From Roseibium aggregatum IAM 12614 (GTDB lineage Bacteria > Pseudomonadota > Alphaproteobacteria > Rhizobiales > Stappiaceae): DNA of 64,000 nucleotides. Position 1 is the first letter of the stretch, and each line of letters opens with the position of its first letter. The stretch lies in NCBI RefSeq assembly GCF_000168975.1, contig NZ_AAUW01000005.1, forward strand, positions 62,001 through 126,000, written 5' to 3'. A program made the translations under genes and the position numbers. The notes beneath the pieces are model-generated. The model ran no database searches, was not told the origin of the DNA, and saw only the letters and a program-made list of their open reading frames with translations. Of this stretch, positions 1 to 8,424 are shown piece after piece.

Positions 1-65
1 CTTGCGGGCGTGATGGCGTATCGCTCGGCGCCTGAACCTTCATTTGCAAACCTCGGTCACCGTTC

Positions 66-1151
66 ATGTCGCACAACAGCTTTGGTCATCTTTTCCGGGT
101 TACCACCTGGGGCGAAAGCCACGGTCCCGCAATCGGTTGCGTGGTCGATGGTTGCCCGCCGCTCATTCCGCTGACGGAGGCCGATATCCAGGGTTTCATG
201 GACAAGCGCAAGCCCGGTCAGTCCCGCTTCACAACACAGCGGCGCGAGCCGGATGAGGTCAAGATCCTCTCCGGTGTCATGGTCGATGAGGATGGCGTTC
301 AGAAAACCACCGGAACGCCGATTTCGCTGTTCGTGGAAAACACCGACCAGCGCTCCAAGGACTATTCCGAGATCAAGGACAGGTTCCGTCCCGGCCACGC
401 CGACTTCACCTATGACGCCAAATACGGCATTCGCGACTATCGTGGTGGCGGCCGGTCGTCGGCGCGTGAAACGGCGATGCGTGTTGCCGCCGGGGCTGTC
501 GCCCGCAAGGTGCTGCAAGGTGTGACCGTTCGCGGTGCCCTGGTGCAGATAGGACCGCACAAAATCGACCGGAGCAACTGGAACTGGGCGGAAGTGGATA
601 ACAACGCCTTCTTCTGCCCCGATGCCGAGGCTGCCGTCTTCTGGGCGGACTATCTGGACGGGATCCGCAAGGCCGGGTCTTCCGTCGGTGCGGTCATCGA
701 AGTGGTTGCCGAAGGTGTGCCGGCCGGCTGGGGCGCGCCGATCTACGGCAAGCTGGACACGGATCTTGCTGCGGCAATGATGTCGATCAACGCGGTCAAG
801 GGGGTCGAGGTCGGCAACGGATTTGATGCCGCAAGCCTGACCGGTGAAGACAATGCCGACGAGATCCGCCTGGACGATGTCGGCCGTCCCGTATTCCTGA
901 GCAACAATTCCGGTGGCATTCTCGGCGGGATATCGAACGGCGATCCGCTGGTCGTCCGCTTTGCGGTCAAACCGACGTCATCGATCCTGACCGAGCGCAA
1001 GTCGATCACAAGCAAGGGCGAGGAGGTCGATGTCATGACCAAGGGCCGGCACGACCCCTGCGTCGGCATTCGCGCGGTGCCGGTCGGCGAAGCGATGATG
1101 GCTTGTGTCCTGGCGGACCATTTCCTGCGTCATCGCGGCCAGGTTGGCTGA
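66..1151 (+). CDS. aroC: Chorismate synthase
   Basis: Chorismate synthase converts 5-enolpyruvylshikimate-3-phosphate to chorismate, the last shared step to aromatic amino acids, folate and quinones. It needs reduced FMN and acts in the cytosol. The 361-residue product opens with the family pattern [21 protein letters not shown] and carries the internal [11 protein letters not shown] and [12 protein letters not shown] stretches, all family hallmarks. Length fits the family (about 350-370). The ATG at 66 gives the canonical N-terminus (MSHNSFG), but there is only a weak ribosome site before it. It stands alone on the plus strand. The 65 bases before it contain no gene I can name; one frame ends in a stop at 33-35 and could be the tail of an upstream gene. 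Confidence 0.97.
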   Translation: MSHNSFGHLFRVTTWGESHGPAIGCVVDGCPPLIPLTEADIQGFMDKRKPGQSRFTTQRREPDEVKILSGVMVDEDGVQKTTGTPISLFVENTDQRSKDYSEIKDRFRPGHADFTYDAKYGIRDYRGGGRSSARETAMRVAAGAVARKVLQGVTVRGALVQIGPHKIDRSNWNWAEVDNNAFFCPDAEAAVFWADYLDGIRKAGSSVGAVIEVVAEGVPAGWGAPIYGKLDTDLAAAMMSINAVKGVEVGNGFDAASLTGEDNADEIRLDDVGRPVFLSNNSGGILGGISNGDPLVVRFAVKPTSSILTERKSITSKGEEVDVMTKGRHDPCVGIRAVPVGEAMMACVLADHFLRHRGQVG

Positions 1152-1202
1152 CCGGCGCCTGGACTGCGTTACAACTGATTACATTTCCGGAAGGCGAGGA
1201 CC

Positions 1203-1277
1203 ATGGACCTTGCCTGTCATCTCCCTAGTTTTATTTGCAGTATGACGTGTGATGCATTTCAGGGAGTGATGACATGA
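1203..1277 (+). CDS. Possible 24-codon leader peptide overlapping the dienelactone hydrolase start
   Basis: A 24-codon reading frame (starts MDLACHL, ends GVMT) begins at an ATG placed just after a purine-rich stretch, GGAAGGCGAGGA. Its TGA stop overlaps the ATG of the next gene in the classic ATGA arrangement. The peptide has three cysteines and no recognisable domain. The spacing and overlap are those of a translationally coupled leader, but the hydrolase has its own good ribosome site (GGGAG), so coupling is not essential. It may be chance. Confidence 0.3.
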   Translation: MDLACHLPSFICSMTCDAFQGVMT

Positions 1278-2179
1278 ACGAAATGACGCCTGTGCGCCGT
1301 ATGACGGCAAAGGATTTTCCTCAGGAACTGCTCGATCTTTATGATTTTTACGCACATGGAAAAATCACCAAGCGCGAGTTCATGAACGGAGCTGCCAAAT
1401 TCGCGGTCGGAGGACTGACTGCCGCGATGCTGCTCGACCAACTTTCGCCCAACTATGCGCTTGCCCAGCAGGTTGCTCCGGACGATGCCGGGATCGTCAC
1501 CGAACGCATCACGTATCCATCACCGAACGGCCATGGTGAGGTCAACGGCTATCTGGTGAAGCCCGCAGGCGCGACCGGCAAATTGCCGGCGGTGCTTGTG
1601 GTGCACGAGAACCGGGGTCTCAACCCTTACATCGAGGATGTCGCGCGCCGTCTCGGCAAGGCCGGTTTCATGGCACTGGCGCCCGATGGCCTGACCTCCG
1701 TCGGCGGGTATCCCGGAAATGACGATCAGGGCCGCGAGCTGCAGCGCACGGTCGACGGCACCAAGCTGATGAATGATTTTTTCGCCGGTTTTGAGTATCT
1801 GCTCAAAAGTGACGACAGCACCGGCAAGGTTGGTGCTGTCGGCTTCTGTTATGGCGGTGGTGTCGTCAACGCAATTGCGGTTGCCTATCCGGAGCTTGCC
1901 GCCGGTGTGCCGTTCTACGGCCGTCAGCCGGATCCCGCGGATGTCTCCAAGATCGAAGCGCCTCTGATGTTGCAGTATGCCGAACTGGACGAGCGTATCA
2001 ATGCCGGCTGGCCGGCCTATGAGGAAGCTCTCAAGGCTAACGGCAAGACCTATGTGGCCCATATGTATCCGGGCGTGAATCACGGCTTCCACAACGACAC
2101 GACGCCGCGCTACGACGAAGCGGCGGCAAAGCTCGCGGAAGAAAGAACGATCGAGTTCTTCAAGGAAAACCTGATGTAG
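1274..2179 (+). CDS. Dienelactone hydrolase family protein (carboxymethylenebutenolidase-like)
   Basis: This is an alpha/beta hydrolase of the dienelactone hydrolase family, 301 residues. Founding members hydrolyse dienelactone in chloroaromatic breakdown; most homologues have unknown substrates. The nucleophile lies in VGFCYGGG (a Cys, as in true dienelactone hydrolases), the acid in the YAELDERIN stretch, and the histidine in VNHGFHND. The N-terminal 60 residues hold a [15 protein letters not shown] segment and a hydrophobic stretch ending in ALAQQ, which resembles a non-canonical secretion signal lacking a clean twin-arginine pair, so the enzyme may be exported. GGGAG lies 7 bases before the ATG. 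No catabolic genes adjoin it, so the substrate cannot be inferred. Confidence 0.85.
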   Translation: MNEMTPVRRMTAKDFPQELLDLYDFYAHGKITKREFMNGAAKFAVGGLTAAMLLDQLSPNYALAQQVAPDDAGIVTERITYPSPNGHGEVNGYLVKPAGATGKLPAVLVVHENRGLNPYIEDVARRLGKAGFMALAPDGLTSVGGYPGNDDQGRELQRTVDGTKLMNDFFAGFEYLLKSDDSTGKVGAVGFCYGGGVVNAIAVAYPELAAGVPFYGRQPDPADVSKIEAPLMLQYAELDERINAGWPAYEEALKANGKTYVAHMYPGVNHGFHNDTTPRYDEAAAKLAEERTIEFFKENLM

Positions 2180-2308
2180 GGCTGTGTGGCCCTGCTTTTA
2201 AGCGGTGATCCCGTTCAGTCTTTCCTGGGCGGGATGACCGTGATCGGCTTCTTTATCGTTAAACCAAGCCATCACATGCTGGGACTGAACACCCGGGCGG
2301 GTGGCGGA

Positions 2309-2863
2309 TCAGACGAACTTGAAGGCCCGGATGCGGCTCAGGATTTCTTCCGGATCGGCGGCGAGCGTGTGCAGGTTGATTGCGAGCAGTTCCCGGCCGT
2401 GTTCGCGCGGGGTGCGCTTCCAGTTGCGCATCATGAACTTCTTCCAGACCGGAAAGGTCTGCGCCTTTGTGACCGCGTCATCCAGTGACCGGGTCAGGAG
2501 AACGTCGAGCCGAACCAGCTCGATGTTGCGGACCGACGTCCGCTTGACGTCGGTCATCCGGATCGCCGCCCAGTCGATGAAGCCGATGCGCTCCACATAC
2601 AGCCCTTCCTCATTGGCACCGAGCTGGGGCTTGCCTTTTTCGATCATCGGGTAATGCCAATAGGCAATCCCGAAGGGGGCGAGGGAGGCGAGGGCCAGCA
2701 GGGGAAGTCCGCCGACGGCGCCGATCACTGCGAACAGAATACCGAGGATGAGGCTGCCGTAGACGAGGCTTTCGCTCTGGCTGCGGTTGAAGCCGACGGT
2801 GAACGGCACCGGAGCCGGCTTTACGTTTTCCTCTTGTTTGACTGCCTCTTTCTTCGCCGCCAT
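2309..2863 (-). CDS. Hypothetical membrane protein with two TM helices
   Basis: A 184-residue protein with a Lys/Glu-rich N-terminus, two closely spaced hydrophobic segments at about residues 34-70 (LVYGSLILGILFAVIG and LPLLALASLAPFGIAYW), and a soluble C-terminal domain of about 110 residues. The soluble part (GLYVERIGFIDWAAIRMTDVKR) has the look of a bacterial PH-like membrane-associated fold, but this is an impression only. It lies 24 bases downstream of ribBX on the same strand and could be cotranscribed with it. No function is assigned. Confidence 0.7.
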   Translation of the reverse strand: MAAKKEAVKQEENVKPAPVPFTVGFNRSQSESLVYGSLILGILFAVIGAVGGLPLLALASLAPFGIAYWHYPMIEKGKPQLGANEEGLYVERIGFIDWAAIRMTDVKRTSVRNIELVRLDVLLTRSLDDAVTKAQTFPVWKKFMMRNWKRTPREHGRELLAINLHTLAADPEEILSRIRAFKFV

Positions 2864-2886
2864 GAAAGGCCCCTTCCGAAGGATCC

Positions 2887-4206
2887 TCAGGTGTCGAGGA
2901 TCTCTGTTTCGTCAATCTTGATGTCAAACCCTTCCAGCCCAACGTAATGACGCTCACGGGAGGCCAGCAGGCGTATGGAACTGACGCCCAGGTCCTTCAG
3001 GATCTGTGCACCAAGCCCGACCTCACGCCATTGTTCCTGTCTAGCTTGTGCGGAGCTGTGTTCCTCGGTATCGGCGGCTTCAAAATCGGATCTTGGTCGC
3101 TTCGACTGACGGGCAACGCCGACCGAGCCTTCCCGCAGATAGACGATAATACCACGGCCGCGATCCGCAAAATGCTTCATGATCTGGTCAAGCGGCTGGG
3201 CATCTCCGAAGACATCGTCGAGCACCGACTCCAGTTGCAGGCGCACCGGCACGCTGCGGCCGTCCAGAATGTCGCCATAGACGATGGCAAGGTGGTGCAT
3301 CGGGTCATACGGGGTGGAATAGGTGGTGGCATAGGCCGGACCGAAAACCGTCTCGACGGGCTGTTCGTTGACCCGCTCCACCAGCTTCTCGGTACGCTGG
3401 CGCCAGGCGATCAGGTCGGACACGGAAACCATCTTCAGCTCGTGCTCCGCGGCGAATTCGGCCACCTGCTGGCCGCGCTTCACGGTGCCGTCGTCATTGA
3501 CCAGCTCGCTGATCACACCGACCTGTTCCAGGCCGGCAAGACGGCACAGGTCAACGGCAGCTTCCGTATGGCCGGAGCGGATCATGACGCCGCCTTCCTT
3601 GGCCACGAGCGGGAAAATGTGCCCGGGGCGGACGAAATCATCAGCGCCGACATTGGGGTTTGCCAGCGCGCGTACGGTGGAGCAGCGTTCCTCGGCCGAT
3701 ATGCCGGTGGTCAATCCCTGGCGGTAGTCGACGGAAATGGTGAAGGCCGTTGCGAGCGGAGCATCGTTTTCGGCAACCATCGGGTCAAGCCGCAGCCGGC
3801 GGGCATGGGTAACCGTCATGGGGGCGCAGATGATGCCGGATGTGTGACGCACCATGAAGGCCATCTGCTCGGGCGTGACCTTGGCCGCAGCGACAATCAG
3901 ATCGCCTTCGTTCTCGCGGTCATCATCGTCAGTCACGACCACCATTTCTCCACGTTCGAATGCGCGGATTGCTTCTGCGACACGGGCCTGGGACACGGGA
4001 TGCTCCTTGGTTGTAGACAGTCCGAGAAAGTCGTTGGGGGTTACGGCGCCATTGGTGGCAATGGCGATCTTGCGGGCCATGTCCCGCGAGACCCAGACAT
4101 TGGGATCGTTGCACAGGGCCGTAACGGAGGCAGGTGACAGGTTGGCGCGGCGCGCAAAGGCGCTGCGGCTTTCCCCGGTCTGCAAGAGCCATAGATCCAA
4201 TCTCAT
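2887..4206 (-). CDS. ribB: HTH-RibB-RibX fusion: 3,4-dihydroxy-2-butanone-4-phosphate synthase with degenerate GTP cyclohydrolase II domain
   Basis: The central domain (about residues 70-270) is DHBP synthase, which makes the four-carbon riboflavin precursor from ribulose 5-phosphate: it has DDDDRENEGDLIVAA, RHTSGIICAPM and GHTEAAVDLCRLAGL. The C-terminal domain (about 285-439) aligns with GTP cyclohydrolase II but lacks its zinc-binding cysteine cluster, so it should not hydrolyse GTP; such proteins are called RibBX. Unusually, the first 60 residues (ESRSAFARRANLSPASVTAL) look like an XRE/Cro-type helix-turn-helix. I place the start at the ATG at 4206 (439 aa). An in-frame TTG at 4242 would lie inside the likely -35 box and so upstream of the transcript. 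No FMN riboswitch is visible. Confidence 0.88.
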   Translation of the reverse strand: MRLDLWLLQTGESRSAFARRANLSPASVTALCNDPNVWVSRDMARKIAIATNGAVTPNDFLGLSTTKEHPVSQARVAEAIRAFERGEMVVVTDDDDRENEGDLIVAAAKVTPEQMAFMVRHTSGIICAPMTVTHARRLRLDPMVAENDAPLATAFTISVDYRQGLTTGISAEERCSTVRALANPNVGADDFVRPGHIFPLVAKEGGVMIRSGHTEAAVDLCRLAGLEQVGVISELVNDDGTVKRGQQVAEFAAEHELKMVSVSDLIAWRQRTEKLVERVNEQPVETVFGPAYATTYSTPYDPMHHLAIVYGDILDGRSVPVRLQLESVLDDVFGDAQPLDQIMKHFADRGRGIIVYLREGSVGVARQSKRPRSDFEAADTEEHSSAQARQEQWREVGLGAQILKDLGVSSIRLLASRERHYVGLEGFDIKIDETEILDT

Positions 4207-4213
4207 GACATTG

Positions 4214-4242
4214 GATATACGACCGAATAATTTCAGTCTCAA
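4214..4242 (-). promoter_or_regulatory. Probable ribBX promoter, leaderless type
   Basis: Read on the minus strand, TTGAGA (4237-4242) and TATATC (4214-4219) are separated by exactly 17 bases. The -10 box ends only 7 bases before the ATG at 4206, so transcription should start at or next to the start codon, giving a leaderless mRNA. This fits the lack of a ribosome site upstream of the ATG. A TTTCAGT half-site (4231-4237, plus-strand reading) overlaps the -35 edge. Confidence 0.5.
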
Positions 4243-4258
4243 GAGAAGATGTGAAAAA

Positions 4259-4275
4259 TTTCAGTGATACTGAAA
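4259..4275. promoter_or_regulatory. Palindromic operator candidate upstream of ribBX
   Basis: TTTCAGTGATACTGAAA is a perfect 7-bp inverted repeat with a 3-base centre, 16 bases upstream of the ribBX -35 box. The left arm TTTCAGT recurs exactly at 4231-4237, beside the -35 box. This is the expected size and symmetry for an XRE-type dimer, and the RibBX protein itself carries such a domain, so autoregulation is a reasonable inference. Confidence 0.45.
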
Positions 4276-4277
4276 GA

Positions 4278-5387
4278 TCAGTCGCTTTTGATAAACTCAG
4301 CGACGCGGGAGACAAAGGCCGGAACCATCCAGCGTTCTTCCAGCCCTGCCGCTTTGGCAAGCCCTGTCAGGTCTTCACTGAGATAAGAGGTAAAATACGG
4401 CTCGTGGAAAAGCTGCGGAAAGACCGACAGGAGGCCGTCATATTCCGGCACGTCTCCGGTTTGCAGACTGTCGACAAAGAGAAACGAGCCGCCGGGTTTC
4501 AGAACGCGGGCCACTTCCGACATGACCTGCTTGCGGATCTTCGGCGGCAGTTCGTGAAACAGGAAGACACAGGACACAACGTCGAGAGAATTGTCCTCAA
4601 ACGGCAATGTTTCGGCAAGACCGCAGACATACCCCGCGCGGCGCGACGGCAGGCGCTCCCGGGCAACGTTCAGATAAGGTTCCGACAGGTCGAGGCCGGT
4701 GCCTTTGAGGCGCGGAAAAGCGGCCAGGGCAGGCCGCAGGAGACCGCCGGTGCCACAGGCGATGTCCAGATAGGAAACGCGGCGCTGGTCCTTGCGGCGC
4801 AAGATACTGGCAAAGGGTACAAGGGCTCTGCGGCGCATCGCGGCGGTGGCTCCCGAAAAGAGTACATCCACCTGGAAGTCGTAGAGCCGGGCGCTTTCCT
4901 CCGACAGCCAGCCATCGGTCTGAAAATGAAAGTTCTGCCGGTAATAACGAGGCAGGGCTGCTGCAAAGCCCTCGGTGGAATTCACTTCCTGGTGCGCGCC
5001 GCTCGCTCGCCGGCGGGCAACCTCCGGCACGTCCTTGAAGAAGGCGCGGCTGGTCGCGATCAGCTCGCCAGGCGTCATGGTGCCATCGGTCGGCAGCGGA
5101 TAAAGCCCGTCCTCGACGGCCTTCAGATCGTCCGCGAACAGCTTGACGATGTCCGACAGCATCCGCCTCTGGCTCGGAACCGGGCCGCTCGGCACCACTT
5201 TCGGCGTTTCGGGAAGCTCTTTCTGAAGATCCCGGTTCATCCGCCGCATGGCTTCTGAATGAAGAGTGTAAAGCGCAACCCGGCTTCCCTGGTAAAGCGC
5301 ATAGCGGGTTCGCCGGGCAAGGCTCAGCAGCGGCGGCAGGTTGCGGGATCCTCTGACAGGTCCGAATTCCTCATCCGCCGCACTCAT
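4278..5387 (-). CDS. Class I SAM-dependent methyltransferase with N-terminal extension
   Basis: A 369-residue protein. The C-terminal half is a class I methyltransferase: motif I YLDIACGTGGLL, motif II GTGLDLSEPYL, LPFEDNSLDVVSCVFLFHEL, and LKPGGSFLFVDS. The first 190 residues are a separate Arg-rich, mostly helical region (LARRTRYALYQGSRVALY) with no domain I recognise. The substrate is unknown; the UbiE-like layout would suit a small molecule or lipid. It lies 71 bases upstream of ribBX and just downstream of the RNA methyltransferase on the same strand. Confidence 0.8.
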   Translation of the reverse strand: MSAADEEFGPVRGSRNLPPLLSLARRTRYALYQGSRVALYTLHSEAMRRMNRDLQKELPETPKVVPSGPVPSQRRMLSDIVKLFADDLKAVEDGLYPLPTDGTMTPGELIATSRAFFKDVPEVARRRASGAHQEVNSTEGFAAALPRYYRQNFHFQTDGWLSEESARLYDFQVDVLFSGATAAMRRRALVPFASILRRKDQRRVSYLDIACGTGGLLRPALAAFPRLKGTGLDLSEPYLNVARERLPSRRAGYVCGLAETLPFEDNSLDVVSCVFLFHELPPKIRKQVMSEVARVLKPGGSFLFVDSLQTGDVPEYDGLLSVFPQLFHEPYFTSYLSEDLTGLAKAAGLEERWMVPAFVSRVAEFIKSD

Positions 5388-5401
5388 GGCTCACTCCCTG
5401 A

Positions 5402-6634
5402 TCAAGGTCTGGTCAACACCGCCACTGCTTCAATATGGGGCGAATAGTGGAACTGGTCCACCGGTGTGACGCTTTGCAGCACATATCCGCCGTCGAGCAG
5501 GATCCGCAGATCCCGGGCGAGCGTTGCCGGATTGCAGGAGACGGCGACAATCGTCTTGACCTTGGAAAGGGCCAGTTGCTCCGCTTGGGCCTGGGCGCCA
5601 GCGCGGGGCGGATCGAACACCACGGCGTCATAGGGTTCCAGTTCGTCCTTCACCAGCGGTCTGCGCGACAGGTCGCGCCGTTCGAAGGTGACTTTCTTCA
5701 GGCCTTGCGGTTTCCTTAGGGCCTTGTCGAAGGCAGCCAGTGCTGCGGCATCGCCTTCCACGGCATGCACATTGGCCTGCCGGCCGAGCCTGAGTGCGAA
5801 TGTGCCGACACCGGAAAAGAGATCGGCAATGGTCTTGGCCTTGCCGACGCCGTCCATAACCAGCTTGGACAGAGCGTGTTCCGCCGCCAGTGTCGCCTGG
5901 GCAAAGCCGCCAGGCGCGGCGACAATGCCGATGCCACCCATGTCGAGCAGGGGTGGGCGCAGCTCCAGAATGACTTCGCCATTGACCGAAAGCCTGGAGA
6001 GGTTCTGGTCGACGACCTTTTGCGACAGGGCCGGGATCTTGCGTTCATATCCCTTGTCGGCCTTGTCGAGCGCGACATCCAGACCGGTGGTGGTCACCAG
6101 AACGGTCATGCGAAGTTCGCCCTTTTTCGGCAGAACTTCCGAGGCAAGCGACTTGAGGCCTGGCAGCGCTTCAACGATGACAGGGTCAAGCACCGGGCAT
6201 TCGGTGATATCGACCAGCCGGTGGCTGGCCTTTTCATGATAGCCGAGCAAGGTGTGGCGCCCGGCGCGGGTGGCCGTCAGCACGGCCCGGCGGCGTCCGC
6301 CCGCGGTTGCCGCAATCGTACTGGAGACGTCGGTCTCGATGCCGCGATCGCGCAAGGACTTTTCGACAAGCCCGCGCTTCCAGGCCAGATACGGATCTTC
6401 TGCAAGATGCTGCACCGAGCAGCCGCCGCAGGCGTGGTAATGGCGGCACACCGGTTCGATCCGGTCCGGGGACTTTGTAACGATCACCGGATTTTGCGCG
6501 CGTCCGTCCACCACATTGGCCCGGACCGTTTCGCCCGGCAGGGCTTCGGCCACATAGATCGGTCCGGTCTCCGTCTCGGCAACACCGTCACCGCGGTGGC
6601 CGAGCGTGGTGATTTCAATCTCTCTCTCGCTCAT
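5402..6634 (-). CDS. 23S rRNA m5U methyltransferase-like RNA methyltransferase (RlmD/TrmA family)
   Basis: This 410-residue enzyme belongs to the family that makes 5-methyluridine in rRNA or tRNA using SAM. It has an N-terminal TRAM-like domain (residues 1-55), then cysteines at 63, 69 and 72 (CRHYHACGGC) plus one in ITECPVLDP that would hold a 4Fe-4S cluster. The methyltransferase core carries IADLFSGVGTFALRL and VFDPPRAGA, and the catalytic Cys lies in AVSCNPATLARDL. Which uridine is modified cannot be read from sequence. It is followed at a distance of 14 bases by the class I methyltransferase. Confidence 0.9.
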   Translation of the reverse strand: MSEREIEITTLGHRGDGVAETETGPIYVAEALPGETVRANVVDGRAQNPVIVTKSPDRIEPVCRHYHACGGCSVQHLAEDPYLAWKRGLVEKSLRDRGIETDVSSTIAATAGGRRRAVLTATRAGRHTLLGYHEKASHRLVDITECPVLDPVIVEALPGLKSLASEVLPKKGELRMTVLVTTTGLDVALDKADKGYERKIPALSQKVVDQNLSRLSVNGEVILELRPPLLDMGGIGIVAAPGGFAQATLAAEHALSKLVMDGVGKAKTIADLFSGVGTFALRLGRQANVHAVEGDAAALAAFDKALRKPQGLKKVTFERRDLSRRPLVKDELEPYDAVVFDPPRAGAQAQAEQLALSKVKTIVAVSCNPATLARDLRILLDGGYVLQSVTPVDQFHYSPHIEAVAVLTRP

Positions 6635-6765
6635 GGGCGAGCGATAGCGCCAAGAAGGGGATTGAGCAAGCCTTGATCATGAAGCGGGCTCTCAGCACCA
6701 TCCTTTTGACAGCGCTTCGCGCTTTCTCAGGATGCAGCCAGGGAAAGGGGGGAGAACCGTGGCCC

Positions 6766-7506
6766 TCAACCCGCTTTCTTTCCGTAAAGCAGCCACTCCG
6801 CATTGCCGTCACCGCCTTTGACAGGCGAGGGAACCAGGTCACCCGCCTGCCAGCCCGGCATGGTGCCCAGCCACACCTGCAGGGATTTCGCGGTTTCTTC
6901 GGCAATCTCCGGATCGACCAGGCCGCCCTTGCCGATATTGTCCTTGCCCGCCTCGAATTGCGGCTTCACCAGAAAGACACCTTCCGCACCAGGCGCCGCG
7001 AGGGCAAGGGCGGGCGGCAGGGCAAGCTTGAGCGAGATGAAACTGACGTCGGAGACAAGCAGGGCCGGGGCGTCTCCGCCAAGATCTTCCAGAGTCAGAT
7101 CCCGGGCATTGAGACCGTCGCGTGCGGCCACCTTCGGATGTGTCTTCAGGCTCTCATGCAATTGGCCGTGACCGACGTCGATGGCGTGGACCTTGTCGGC
7201 ACCGCGTTCCAGTAGGACCTGGGTAAAACCACCGGTGGAAGCGCCAATGTCGAGGCAGATCCTGCCTGCCGGATCGACGCCAAACCGGTCGAGACCTTCG
7301 ATCAGCTTCAGCGCAGCCCGGCTGACATACCCGGCAGCCGGATCTTCAACAGTGATGCTGGCATCGGCCGAGGTTTTCTGTGCCGGTTTGGTGCAGGGAA
7401 GACCGTCGACGCTGACCGTCCCGCGCAGGATGGCGTCACGAGCCCGTGCGCGGGACGGGAAGACGCCCGTATCGACGAGATGCTGGTCGAGGCGTTGTTT
7501 GGACAT
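6766..7506 (-). CDS. tlyA: TlyA family rRNA 2'-O-methyltransferase / hemolysin-like protein
   Basis: A 246-residue protein with an N-terminal S4 RNA-binding domain (QRLDQHLVDTGVFPSRARARDAI, residues 4-60) and an FtsJ/RrmJ-type methyltransferase domain (CLDIGASTGGFTQVLLERGA, VSDVSFISL, LVKPQFEAG). Characterised TlyA proteins 2'-O-methylate 16S and 23S rRNA and affect capreomycin sensitivity; the hemolysin name is historical. It starts 7 bases after the stop of a 44-codon ORF and has no clear ribosome site of its own, which suggests coupling. In many alphaproteobacteria this gene follows dxs; here the two are 3.6 kb apart. Confidence 0.92.
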   Translation of the reverse strand: MSKQRLDQHLVDTGVFPSRARARDAILRGTVSVDGLPCTKPAQKTSADASITVEDPAAGYVSRAALKLIEGLDRFGVDPAGRICLDIGASTGGFTQVLLERGADKVHAIDVGHGQLHESLKTHPKVAARDGLNARDLTLEDLGGDAPALLVSDVSFISLKLALPPALALAAPGAEGVFLVKPQFEAGKDNIGKGGLVDPEIAEETAKSLQVWLGTMPGWQAGDLVPSPVKGGDGNAEWLLYGKKAG

Positions 7507-7513
7507 GTGAAAT

Positions 7514-7648
7514 TCAGAAGCAGCCGGCGATTGCCGAGATCAGGCGGTCGGCATAGACCCGCTCACCGGCATAGAGCCACAGAAACGCCGAAAGCGCGAC
7601 GAGGCCCGTCGCGCCGGCGGTCAGTCCCATGAACAGTGGCATCCGCAT
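7514..7648 (-). CDS. Small single-pass membrane protein, 44 aa
   Basis: A 44-codon frame fills most of the 170-base gap between the SCO1 gene and tlyA. The peptide begins MRMPLFMGL, has one hydrophobic helix (about residues 5-26, ending in LSAFLWLYAG) and ends in a short tail with one Cys (AIAGCF). A GGAG lies 13 bases upstream. Its stop is 7 bases from the tlyA start, giving tight operon-like spacing. Many oxidase-assembly operons contain short membrane peptides, but no family is recognised here. Confidence 0.4.
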   Translation of the reverse strand: MRMPLFMGLTAGATGLVALSAFLWLYAGERVYADRLISAIAGCF

Positions 7649-7675
7649 CGTGCCCGGCTGGCTCCAGATATTGTC

Positions 7676-8302
7676 TCAGGAAGAGGCTGGCGCGTTGTCG
7701 ATGAGCCGGCGCAGCTTCTTCAGGGCGTTTTCCTCCGCCTCACCATAAGCGACCGTGCCGACGAACTTGTTGTCCGCACTCATCAGGTAGATGGCTGCGG
7801 AATGGTCCATCGTATAGTCGCCATCGTCAAGAGGCACCTTCTTGGAATAGACCCGGTATGCCTTCAGCATGGCGTCGATCTGCTCCCGCGTGCCGGTCAG
7901 CGGAACGATGCGCTTGTCGAACGCCCACACGTAATCGCGCATGACTTCGGGTGTGTCGCGCTCCGGATCCACGGTCACGAAAGCATAGTTGAGCTTGTCG
8001 GCATCCGGCCCGAGTTCCGCCATCCAGCCCTGCAGTTCGGAAAGTGTTGTCGGGCAGACATCCGGGCAGAAGGTGAAGCCGAAGAACATTACAGTCGGCT
8101 TGGTGGAGAACGTTTCGTCGGTCACCGTTTCGCCGGTGCCGCTGACAAGTTCAAACGGGCCGCCAATGGCCGCAAGCGGTTCGATCAAGCCGCCGGTGCT
8201 CTTGTTGCCGGCAGTCTGTTGATAGACCAGCACACCGGAGATGACAGCCAGAACGACAACAGCCGCCCAGGCCACGTACCGGAAGAGTTTCAAACCAGAC
8301 AT
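7676..8302 (-). CDS. SCO1/SenC family copper metallochaperone
   Basis: SCO1/SenC proteins pass copper to the CuA site of cytochrome c oxidase and act as periplasmic thiol-disulfide proteins. The 208-residue product has an N-terminal membrane anchor (about residues 7-25), then a thioredoxin-like domain with the copper-binding pair CPDVCPTTLSELQGW preceded by MFFGFTFC, and the conserved distal His in YTMDHSAAIYLM. I use the ATG at 8302, which has AGGA upstream and puts the anchor at the N-terminus; a GTG at 8368 in frame would add 22 polar residues. It lies downstream of the PCuAC gene in the same operon. Confidence 0.93.
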   Translation of the reverse strand: MSGLKLFRYVAWAAVVVLAVISGVLVYQQTAGNKSTGGLIEPLAAIGGPFELVSGTGETVTDETFSTKPTVMFFGFTFCPDVCPTTLSELQGWMAELGPDADKLNYAFVTVDPERDTPEVMRDYVWAFDKRIVPLTGTREQIDAMLKAYRVYSKKVPLDDGDYTMDHSAAIYLMSADNKFVGTVAYGEAEENALKKLRRLIDNAPASS

Positions 8303-8424
8303 CGGTTTCGTCCTATCCTGGTCAGAGCCCCCGGCACCTGTTTCAAGGCGGGAAGGAGGCTCTGACACTTTGAAAATGAGTGCGGGCGTTTCATCGCGAC
8401 CGAAGCAACGCCCGCAGACGGGGC

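Noticed and set aside
4207..4242. Extending ribBX to the TTG at 4242
   Set aside because: The TTG lies inside the probable -35 box, has no ribosome site, and would be upstream of the transcript from the best promoter.
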